Shown in pieces: positions 45,701-54,488 of a stretch of 64,000 nt of DNA. The stretch spans positions 8,060,001 through 8,124,000 of the forward strand of contig OZ038532.1 in the NCBI GenBank assembly GCA_964036665.1. The letters are read 5' to 3'. Origin of the DNA: Gordius sp. MW1. Taxonomy: Eukaryota > Nematomorpha > Gordioida > Gordea > Gordiidae. The translations under genes were made by a program, and so were the position numbers. Below the pieces are notes generated by a model. The model was not told where the DNA came from. It made no database searches and saw only the letters and a list, made by a program, of their open reading frames with translations. The stretch's first letter is position 1, and each line of letters opens with the position of its first letter.

Positions 45701-46540
45701 TTTAATTTCAAGCATATTTATCATAGCAATTTGAATTACTTCCTTTTTTATCAATTTTTTACCAATAAGATTCCTTGAAAGATAATGATTATGCGGTGGT
45801 ATTATATCCAATATTTCCATCCCTCCTTTAATGGGGGTTATAGATAATGTACATTTAGCATAGATAACTGGGGTGGTTTTTATTAACTTGTCTAAATTCC
45901 CATAGTCATACCAATATTCATATGTTACAAATAAAAATCTTCGACACATGTACTTATAAAATTTACTAGTGTTGATCTCATCTATTTGCTCACTACCCAA
46001 ATAATGACTCATTTTACTTGTTTTACATTTATTTAATTCCATTACTCTATTTTTCCTTTTCCCTTTTTTAATTTCGTACTGGGTTTTGCCTTTTGATACT
46101 TTAAAAATGGTAGGTTGCATAAATGATTTCCACTTTAAACGGTCGTAACTATATTCGCTTAAAACACAAAAATTGGTATTTTCAAACCAATAAAATTTAT
46201 TCCGGATTTTAAATCGCCAACACGCCCGTGAGTACGATTTAATTATATATGTTGGTGGAGTATTAGGAATTTCGAATGGCTTAACCTCAATTCCTTGGAT
46301 CTCTATTCCATTCGAACTATTCCCAAGATTTTTTATCTCTCGACAAACCATCTCTTTATATTCACCCAAAATATATGAAAATATACAATTATCTTGTATA
46401 TTAAAAGTGTTTATCGTAGAATGATATTTATTCCGTTTAAGTCTATCATGCCTCCAATTTATTTCCAAAGTACCAAACCGCACTATATTTATTATAATTT
46501 TAATAAAAAGTTTCAAAACCCAAAATAATTTATTCAACAT
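42800..46540 (-). CDS. Pol polyprotein of the Ty3/gypsy element
   Basis: A single 1246-codon frame. From about residue 310 come an aspartic protease (FIFDTGSSITVIN), then reverse transcriptase (RLCADFRITLNP, FSKIDFTTAYLQL, YYIDDLLIAGRD), RNase H (IHIVVDASQEAIGGALLQ, YTDHKPLVSLF), and integrase with its HHCC zinc finger (HRGHQGIVKMKRW, CRSCEAC) and catalytic core (HLDFFECMGK, SDGGPAFISRSFKEFC, HPSSNGQAERMV). A short basic C-terminus follows. The first 300 residues before the protease do not resemble a known gag or pol domain. Confidence 0.93.
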   Translation of the reverse strand: MLNKLFWVLKLFIKIIINIVRFGTLEINWRHDRLKRNKYHSTINTFNIQDNCIFSYILGEYKEMVCREIKNLGNSSNGIEIQGIEVKPFEIPNTPPTYIIKSYSRACWRFKIRNKFYWFENTNFCVLSEYSYDRLKWKSFMQPTIFKVSKGKTQYEIKKGKRKNRVMELNKCKTSKMSHYLGSEQIDEINTSKFYKYMCRRFLFVTYEYWYDYGNLDKLIKTTPVIYAKCTLSITPIKGGMEILDIIPPHNHYLSRNLIGKKLIKKEVIQIAMINMLEIKDNRVPRVKITCNKIQFNFIFDTGSSITVINQDDWVKIDNGGLFEDLKLEVRVFNNMSVKLLGSCWARVTINNIHKSLKLYVSEASTNNIFGRDWISSFEVEWLRIIKGKPGEYDHLIRVEIQSKKKEEEEKELDVWDKFPLIFTKGLGCLKNFEATMKFKEGVKPKFCPARRVPYEWRAEIEEELRKWVNEGITKPVVFSYWATPLVPVRKADGKLRLCADFRITLNPCIELVRFPLPRLEEILVKLNGCQVFSKIDFTTAYLQLKVSEEMSQSLTINTHLGLYTFLRLPFGLSISAPIFQMSMNALFQGLEGVFYYIDDLLIAGRDQTEHNTRLKEVLEIIEDNGLKISKEKCVFKVNKISYLGHIIEGGTIRPLENKIGALKNIRPPKTKKELQSFLGLVNYYHKYRPRFAARAGILYDLIKVNTIFQWDQKAETSFQELKECVVNAPVLRCFSPDKEIHIVVDASQEAIGGALLQVVDGMELPVMYFSRKFRDPELRYSVIEKEALAVVYGLVKCREYIVGKHFIVYTDHKPLVSLFRKDNHDLMLSSRLQRWLVVVGAFDMNIVYRQGKDNYLADTLSRMHMEEKIVGSEDKESNESVEAIYNQDDTPCILHIAEGGPISWNDVKEESKNDAEMIKLKKCLRGEADWPLALLGYKKVKKQMSVVDECVVKGLRLVIPKNLRNQVLEELHRGHQGIVKMKRWAREYAWWPELSKDIENVCRSCEACNLIAAMPPKEKRSSWTKAQQPWDRIHLDFFECMGKVYFIVVDACTKWVEYAKVSGSSTRIVIRILKELLARYGLPKRIVSDGGPAFISRSFKEFCGSQGIEHIITVPYHPSSNGQAERMVGIVKGWIRKEKHGQGEQWQMQMMYHNAKGLEGKSPSMKFIGRQGRMPLDALKKNEGRTATSNMIRFKLGDKVWVKMYQGQYKWEKGIVIAIEGEWRLRVAIENGAELWRHVDQLRKR

Positions 46541-46933
46541 TTTAAAATTCCCAGATTTGTCCCTTTATATTATAATATTCACCCTTTATTATTTTATCAT
46601 ACTCCTTTTATTTTAATTCTTCATGCTAATGATATCTTTTATTTATTCTTTTAAGTTCATCACTAGTAGTCAAAAATTTAAATATGTACATATTAATATT
46701 AATATTTTCCATGCAAATTGTACAATTAATATTCAATCGATAAAATCAACAAAATTATTATGAAAATTAATATTATTAATTATATTACGAATTGAACCAA
46801 AATTAATATCTTAGTTGTTAAAATCAATAAAATCAACAATGTTTAAAGTAAGAACTGATTATTATGGGAATATGGGAATAATCCATTCATTATCATTCCT
46901 AAGGATTTTATAAATCAAATAAAGTAAAAGTCC

Positions 46934-47269
46934 TTAGGGTTTATATTTGGGAAACAACATTTTATTTTTGCAAAATTCAGAATAATGCCCAATGTTACCA
47001 CAATTTACACAACGGGGAGTTATATAATTATTTTTATTTTGATTTGGGGTGTGTAATGGCGGATTATTTGATTGTTTACTATTAAAATAACAATTGCGTT
47101 GCAAATGATTCGTATTACCACAAGTAAAACACCTCACTCTCCTATTTAATTTATTAAATAACTGTCCAATTAAAATGCCTATTATTAAAATGACTAGGTA
47201 ATCAATATATTCAAATAAATCACCAAACAAATTTTTTAAATAAAGTCGATTATCGCTTTTGCCAAACAT
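46934..47269 (-). CDS. Gag-position zinc-knuckle ORF (LTR element)
   Basis: A 111-codon ORF upstream of pol on the minus strand. It has an N-terminal hydrophobic segment (LVILIIGILIGQLF), then two canonical CX2CX4HX4C knuckles, CFTCGNTNHLQRNC and CVNCGNIGHYSEFC. It is short compared with a typical gag protein. Confidence 0.7.
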   Translation of the reverse strand: MFGKSDNRLYLKNLFGDLFEYIDYLVILIIGILIGQLFNKLNRRVRCFTCGNTNHLQRNCYFNSKQSNNPPLHTPNQNKNNYITPRCVNCGNIGHYSEFCKNKMLFPKYKP

Positions 47270-47631
47270 GTCAAAAAATAATGTTTGAAATTGTATATCA
47301 ATGAAATTAATAAAATCAAGAAAAATATTACATAATAAATTAACATACCTTTATAGGACGTTGGCCAATGCGGGATTCCATTGAGGATTTTGTATCTCTT
47401 GTTCTAATTGCGATTACGTTTTACGATTGTTTGTTGAGATTGATTCGTATCTGTCTTGTTTGTTATGGGTTTGTGTTTCGTTTCACTCGGTTCTATTAAA
47501 ATTGTTTTTGGACTTTGCTTTACAAGGATCGGCTTGTCTTCGTATCTTCAAGATGTTTATTGTTTAATAAGGACCAGTTTTAAATGGGTTCACTCCTAAG
47601 GTCGCTCTTGTTAGATACCGGGGCACCAAAC

Positions 47632-48388
47632 TGTTAAGTTCGCCTAGACAGGAAATTCACTTAACAGGAAACGAGGGGTTACTACTGGTTTGGACTTTAA
47701 ATCTGAACGGGAAAGTTACTATGGGTGACGACTATTTGACAACTACCAACTACACTTTAACTATTGCTTTATTGTAGAAACTATACACACATGTCGCTGA
47801 TAATATCATAAGTCTACGATCGGGGTATAACAGGCGTAATAAGAAAGGGAATACGGGGAATAATGATTGTACCACTATTTTGGATTTTTCAATTGCGACC
47901 GGGAATATATTTAACAGTCAGTTTTTCTCGGGGGAGGGGAAAATCACTCTATCGAAACTTGTTCAAAAATCAACGCTCTGCTTCGTATCCCTTTTGCTGG
48001 GGCTTATATAGGTTTTATATTCCCTTGGCCTAGATCTTTATCCTTGAAACTTCTTTGCTTTTCTAACCCTTTTTCCATGCCAACTTTTGATGAATGGCCC
48101 TTCACTTCCCTTGCCTTTCCACGGCCTCTGGAATCCTTATCTGACAGTTCTAGGTTTCCCCTACCTTTCTTGTGCCAATTCAATATTTATTACCCGGTTC
48201 TGTCGCCTTCTTGCTTCTTTCTGCTACCTCTTTCAGGCCAAGTTTTAATTTATAGCTGTATCCTTGCACTACTTAACTACCCGCCCAAATTTCATGACCT
48301 TCCTTCTCCTTTAGCTTAGCTTTCCCCTCATCACGTGTCATCCCCATCACGTGTGGTAACCAAATATGGAATTCTCATGGATATGACA
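47632..48388 (-). repeat. 5' LTR of the Ty3/gypsy element
   Basis: A 757-bp terminal repeat, the upstream LTR in the minus-strand sense, followed by the primer-binding site at about 47615-47630. It equals the other LTR as far as I could compare by eye. Confidence 0.93.
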
Positions 48389-48393
48389 AGTAA

Positions 48394-49568
48394 GTGATGC
48401 AATATAATAATCGATAAAGAGTAATTAAAATCGATAAAGATGGGTGATAATATTATAGAGATACAAACAAACATGATTCACATAAACAAGAGTAGAGTAA
48501 AATATATGCGTGTATGTGTGGGCGGGGGGGGGCAACAAACAAATAAAAACAAATAAGCAAGTCTTTTATGTGCGCGCTTAACTAGCGATTTTATAGCAAC
48601 ACGATTACTTTTCACATTTCCAGAGTAAACGTTTTTCTAGCTAAAGCTTATGACTCAATACATTTTCAGCAATAAAAATTTTTTAACTAAAACTTATGAG
48701 TAAAAGGGATAATAAAAAAAACTAAAATTATGAATAAGAGGAAGGGGGGAACATCACACCTCTCCCTTTAACGAGATGACCACGGCTTAATAATTATTTA
48801 GCTAAAGGCCGAGACGATTTAGCTAGAGGTCGAGGCGGCGATTTACCTTATTTATTTTAAACAAAGTCCAAACAAACTATAGGTATAACAAACAACCTAA
48901 TTTTCAAACATTCCCTGAATAGCCCTAAATTTATAATCTATCGTTCTGAAACGTTAAGTAAAATTATCGCTTCTGTCCAAAATAACGACAGTTCATAATA
49001 CTGACAACCTATCAAATTCATAGACAATTTCGCAACTAAAATTTATAGGATATGTCATATATCTTAAGTAAACAACCAATCATTATAACGTTCATTTTAC
49101 CGTTTATTTTAAAATTTTACCATATCACAAAGTGCAATATTTTCAATTATTATTCATGCCTACAAGTGCAATTTCATTTATTTTCAAATTTATATTATCT
49201 AGGCCAGAACAATCTCCCATCTACCTCTGCATCTAATCAACTGCTGCTTCGAGCCTTAATTGTGGAGGGACAGCCACAAAGTATTGTATTGCTTAATTTT
49301 TTTGTAATCTTTTAGACCAGCAAAGTGTGGCCACTCCGAATACACAAAGAAGCCAGTCAATAGGTGTTTCTACCAACTATCCGAGAATACTGCCTAGAGT
49401 TTTAGTTAGGCAAGAACAGCCACAAAGTATCGTATTGCTGAATTTTTTTTAATCTTTTAGACCAGCAAAGTGTGGCCACTCCTAATACACAAATAAGCCA
49501 TTTCATACCTACTAATAATCCACAAATTATGGATGTTACCAATCAAATGGACAGAGGTATTTTTTGAT
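48394..49568. other. Block with a diverged 146-bp tandem repeat
   Basis: No gene is seen; the 87-codon open frame at 49052-49315 has no family features. CAGCCACAAAGTAT recurs at 49271 and 49417 (period 146), each followed by TTTTAGACCAGCAAAGTGTG. The same repeat, inverted, occurs at 63552-63840 with CACTTTGCTGATCTAAAAAA. Confidence 0.55.
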
Positions 49569-50268
49569 ATTTATACTAGAGATCTGCACGGGCCGGCCCG
49601 GCCCGCGGACGGGCCTAAAAGCCCGGCCCGCGGACGGGTACGGACGGGCTTTGTATCATAAAAAATTTAACGGGCCGGGCCCGGACGGGCCTAAAAATTA
49701 ATGGAACGGGCTCGGGCGGGCCTGAGATTTTTTTAACGGGCTTGAACGGGCCTGAAGTTTTATAAACGGGCTTAAACGAACCAGAGATTATATAAAAGGT
49801 CTTGGAGTTACAAAGGTACTTAAACATCAAACAATTAGAAAAAACAAAAAGCGAGCCAATAAATTGCATAACAATTAATATATTATTTTTATTAAATATT
49901 TAGGATTAATTTTTTAACTTCTAAATTTTGTATATCCTGTAGCATTCATTCATTTTTCAAGCGCTAAATTTGACCTTTTTTTAATTTGCTATTGATTTTT
50001 AAGACTATAACTTCATTCTTTTATAAGTAAGTTTAATTACACTTTTGTGATTAATTTTATCACAAATTACTATTATTATTAGTGCCATATAAATTCATAA
50101 ATATTTTTGCTCTAATCTTTGAAATTAACTTTAATTACAAACTTAAATGTAACTTTTTGTTAGCTTTGTATTTTTTTGTTATTGATTAAGTTTAATTCCT
50201 TTGCCTTAAAATTCTAGTGCTTAAATATTTGACAAATTATTCTTGTTATATTATTTTAAATTTTTCTA

Positions 50269-50992
50269 CATTAATTTTACAATATTAACTAGATTTAGCT
50301 TGGTTGAAAAAGGTATTTTTTCTGGATATTTTTATTAAATATTTGGCTTTATATCGCTTTGCTTTACTAATCCCTTTAATAATTGTATTTTTTGTTTTGA
50401 AACTAACAGTTTAATATTAAAAGGCTTAATCTATAATTAATATATGCAACATAATAAAAGTTATTGATTTGATACATCCTTACTTTTTTATTAAATTTTA
50501 TTATAGTGTCAAATAATTTGTCCACAATCATATCTAATTATGAAAAAGGTGTATATAAAATAAATTTAAATCACAAGCTTAAAAGTAAAGTTTGGGAACA
50601 ATTTGATCCTTTAATGGATGTTAATTGAATCATTAATTTTACAATATTAACTAGATTTAGCTTGGTTGAAAAAGGTATTTTTTCTGGATATTTTTATTAA
50701 ATATTTGGCTTTATATCGCTTTGCTTTACTAATCCCTTTAATAATTGTATTTTTTGTTTTGAAACTAACAGTTTAATATTAAAAGGCTTAATCTATAATT
50801 AATATATGCAACATAATAAAAGTTATTGATTTGATACATCCTTACTTTTTTATTAAATTTTATTATAGTGTCAAATAATTTGTCCACAATCATATCTAAT
50901 TATGAAAAAGGTGTATATAAAATAAATTTAAATCACAAGCTTAAAAGTAAAGTTTGGGAACAATTTGATCCTTTATTGGATGTTAATGGTGA
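50269..50992. repeat. 362-bp tandem duplication in the hAT
   Basis: The segment 50269-50630 is repeated as 50631-50992, starting CATTAATTTTACAATATTAA in both. The duplicated unit includes the start region of the transposase reading frame. Only the second copy continues into the gene; the first carries a TGA just after ATGGATGTTAAT. Confidence 0.9.
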
Positions 50993-52725
50993 ATCAGTTA
51001 GTGCCTGCATATGCAAAAATTGCAAAAAAATACTTTCATATAAATCAGCAGATGGTACATCACATTTAAAACGCCACAAATGTACAACCCAAAGACAAAA
51101 TAGCCTAACACTAGATCATTATATGAATAAAATAAACCCCTTAAAAGAAGAAAAAATTAAAAAATCAATCATAAATCAGGCTATAAAATTTTGCTCAAAA
51201 GATTTACGGCCATTCGAAACTTTAGCAGGAGAAGGTTTTCTTGGGTTTTGCCAGTTTTTGGTAGATAGTTTGTCAACTAAGGGGTTAATAAATGTGCGAC
51301 AAATTATGCCTCATCCATCAACTATAAGCCGCCATGTGAAAGATGAGGCTGAAAGACTTCGACTTTCTATAATTCCAGATATAAAACATTACATTCAGAA
51401 AGGGCTTTGCGCGGCCACAACAGACATGTGGACATGTGATTATACAAAAATCAGTTTTCTCACATTAAGTATTCATTATATAAATGTTAGCCTGAGAAAA
51501 AAAATATTATTTACAACTGCTTTTAAGCATGAAAAAAAATCAGGGGAGAATATTAGAAATGAATTATTAAACAAATTAATGACTTTTGGCATTACCAATG
51601 AAGAAGCCCGTAAATTAATATTTGTCACTGATCAGGGTGCTAACATTGTCAATGCATTAGCAAATTATAGTAGATTAAATTGCGCAGCCCACCTTATAAA
51701 TAATATGATAAAAATGGCCTTTAATGATTCTTTCTTAAATCAAGAAGCCACGGTTATTTATAAACTCATGAATGCCTCTAAAGAATTAGTCAGGCATTTC
51801 AAACAAAGTGGACTCAATAGCAAGCTGTCCCATACCTTGCATCAAGATGTAATTGTAAGATGGAACTCAAAATTGACCCTTTTGAATTCTATTTATAAGG
51901 TCTATGACGAAGTTGAAGCTATCTTGGAACAACGAAATGAACTTTCATATCTGGAATATATAGATAAAATGTTGTTGAAATCTTTAATAGACGTCTTGCA
52001 GCCGTTTAAAGAGGCTTCTCTTCAGTTGGAGGCTGATCTAGAACCAACCCTACCATATGTCTTCTTATGGAAAATTAAATTAATTAATGCGATGTCGGAT
52101 TATGATTTATACGGCGGACAAGTCAACATAATAAAGAACCGTTTTTAAAGAAAAAATGGTAGTTCATCGGTATCACAAAATAGCTTCGGTCTTGCATCCG
52201 AAGTTTAGACAAATGAAGATGATACCTGAAGCAGAAAAACTAGACATATATCAAGATATAAGAAATATTATAGAGCAAGAAGGGTTTGTCTATATAAGAA
52301 AATCTTCTGTTTTACTGGGCTCAAAGACATCTCTCGCAAGTACTTACAATTTTTTAATTATATATAATATATAAAAATATATAAGGTAAGAGACCGAAAA
52401 CAATTTTTTCTGAATGGGAAGATAATGATCATAATCCTGTGGCGGATGAGTTTAGTCAATATTTAGATGAAACTATTGAGGCTGATTTCGATCTGTTAAA
52501 ATGGTGGAAAGCCAAAGAGGACAAGTATTATATTTAAAATTAATCTTATCCTTTAATAGATATCCTAAATTAGCACATTTAGCACATATGATATTATGTA
52601 TACCGGCTACGAGTGCCACCAGCGAGCGAAATTTTTCTACGGCAGGAAGGCTTGTAGAAGAAAGGCGAACTCGCCTAAAACCAGACATTATTGATGATTT
52701 ATTATTTTTACATGATAATTATTGA
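50868..52725 (+). pseudogene. hAT transposase, interrupted
   Basis: The main frame, 50868-52148, has a BED-type zinc finger (ACICKNCKKILSY with HLKRHKC), then the catalytic-core segments AATTDMWTCDYTKISFLTLS and FVTDQGANIVNA (the first and second acidic residues), CAAHLINNM, and the helical region VRWNSKLTLLNS. A second piece (52156-52374, HRYHKIASVLHPKFRQM) and a third (about 52550-52725, IPATSATSERNFSTAGRLVE then ERRTRLKPDIID) supply the C-terminal dimerisation domain. The pieces lie in different frames with stops between them, so the gene carries about two breaks unless an intron is involved. The first frame opens at GTG directly after a TTATAG splice-like site, so an upstream exon probably supplied the true ATG. 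The tidy flanks suggest a recent death. Confidence 0.85.
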
Positions 52726-53449
52726 TATCTTTCTATGAATATGTCATAAAATTTAATAAAATTTTGTAAAATTTTTGATGAATTAGGCCGGACGCGGAGT
52801 TCGCTTAAAAAATATTTTAACGGGCTTGGACGGGCCTGAAAAATTTACGGACGGGCTCGGACGGGCCTAAAAAATTTACGGACGGGCTCGGACGGGCCTG
52901 AAGTGCTGAAAAAAAATTACGGGCGGGCCCGGACGGGCCTTGAAATTTTGAAAACGGGTACGGGCGGGCCGATCTTCTAAAAACGGCCCGTTGCAGATCT
53001 CTAATTTATACTACTTAGTTATTTTTATTTATTTCATTCATCTTCACAATATATGTATTTTTATCTAAGATTCAACTAATTTATATTTATTAACCTAGTG
53101 TCTTGCCCAGAATATCTTAGGACCCAAAAAGGAGGATTACTCTTGTATTTCCTCATACCTATATATGGCAAGTCAAAAGAGGCCTACTGCCTCTTGCCCT
53201 TCAACAGCTTCAGAGTGTGAAAAAATTGCCTAGTGTTTCTAATATTATACATGAACGAGACACAAGTCAAGTCATTATACTTACAATAGTTAGCACAGTA
53301 TAATAAACAATATATAAGTAATAAATATAGGTCAATATTAATAAACAAATAGATATAATTTAATTGCCTCTTATATCTTTCAATTCGTGTTTACAAGTTG
53401 CTTAATTGAATATTTTAAACGTTAATTTATATTAATTAAAAAATACTAA

Positions 53450-54154
53450 TAACCCCTTTCAGGAGTTCCGCAATTGAATTAATAGTATCATCTAATTAGC
53501 GCCATCTATAGGCGATTTTAATTAGAGACTAATTTGAGCTATACGTATACATATCCTATTCTTTTTTAATATGTGACTCGAAAATGATAACAGATATATA
53601 ACGTTTTCGCTCTTATAAGAGCTCATCAGTATATCATAGTTCATATTATTATTTAAAATGATTTTGAGTTTGATTGTCATAGTTCATATTATTATTTAAA
53701 ATGATTTTGAGTTTGATTGTTGTTTTCAGTGTTTCGATCTCGTCTAGTCTCAGTGACAAAATTGACTAGAAAATTAAGGTGCCCTATCAACTCGCTGAAA
53801 ACAATCTCGCCGAAACTCACCAAGGGACATTTTCTGATTGGTTGTTTAATGTCCCCCAGCTTAAAATCGTCCCCCATTCAACCAATCACAGATTAGGGGA
53901 CCTTTTTTAGCTGGGGGACATTAAATTCGGCGAGATTGTTTTCGGCGAGTTGACGGGCCACCGAAAATTAACTATGGCATACTGAAGAGCTCTAATAAGA
54001 TCGAAAACGTCCTGTGTCTGTTATCATTTTCGAGTCACATACTAAAAAAGATAGGGATATAAATAGTTCAAATTAGTCTCTGATTAAAATTGCCTATAGA
54101 TGGCGCTAATTAAAGGATACTTTTAATTTAATTGCGCCACTTCTGAAAGGGGTA
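53450..54154. mobile_element. Foldback element with long inverted arms
   Basis: The left arm 53450-53655 and the right arm 53965-54154 are inverted repeats of roughly 190-200 bp, sharing ACCCCTTTCAG, TAGCGCCATCTATAGGC, GAGACTAATTTGA and GACTCGAAAATGATAACAG. A 43-bp tandem repeat (CATAGTTCATATTATTATTT, twice) lies at 53635-53720. The centre is occupied by the MULE-like MITE at 53778-53962. No coding sequence is seen and the superfamily is unclear. Confidence 0.75.
53778..53962. mobile_element. MULE-like MITE, second copy
   Basis: The element starts GGTGCCCTATCAACTCGCTG and ends GAGTTGACGGGCCACC, with a perfect 9-bp duplication GAAAATTAA at 53769-53777 and 53963-53971. It shares AACTCGC and GAAAACAATCTCGCCGAA, GGGGGACATTAAATTCGGCG with the copy at 28394-28548. 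It interrupts the foldback element. Confidence 0.85.
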
Positions 54155-54488
54155 AATATCTTCTGATTATTATCAAAAACTCGCTATTTATTAACTAATT
54201 TCTAATATGTTAATTTATATAGTTAGAAATAATGATCCAAGCCGGGATTCATTTAATGGTTTTAAGTATGGATTAAAGCTTTGTATTAACAAATGTATAA
54301 ATATCTGAGTGCCATCTTATACCTTAAATTGGTGCTTAAAAGTTGTTAAATTGAATTTTTTTGAATAAATTAATATAGTTAGAGAGTATGATCTTAGCAG
54401 GTGAACATATAATGAATTAAAACTTCCCCCTCCCCTCCCTCCCTTCCCTTCTCTCTATTGCATTGCTTAATTTACAAAACACATATAT

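Larger units (their letters stand above)
40931..48388 (-). mobile_element. Ty3/gypsy LTR retrotransposon, largely whole
   Basis: A 7.46-kb element on the minus strand. Both ends carry a 757-bp LTR (40931-41687 and 47632-48388) with TG...CA tips that look identical by eye, so the insertion is young. The target duplication is AGTAA (40926-40930 and 48389-48393). On the minus strand a primer-binding site (TGGTGCCCCGGTATC) lies next to the upstream LTR, and a purine tract (AAAAAAGGGAGG) next to the downstream one. Its parts are a small zinc-knuckle ORF, a long pol ORF, and a second zinc-knuckle ORF after pol. I noticed no break in pol. Confidence 0.93.
49577..53003 (+). mobile_element. hAT transposon with BED-finger transposase
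   Basis: Ends TAGAGATCTGCACGGGCC and GGCCCGTTGCAGATCTCTA are inverted repeats, flanked by an exact 8-bp duplication ATTTATAC (49569-49576 and 53004-53011). Both subterminal regions are packed with ACGGGCTCGGACGGGCC-type units. The transposase gene lies inside on the same strand. Fragments of this family occur at 5918 and probably 27417. Confidence 0.92.
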
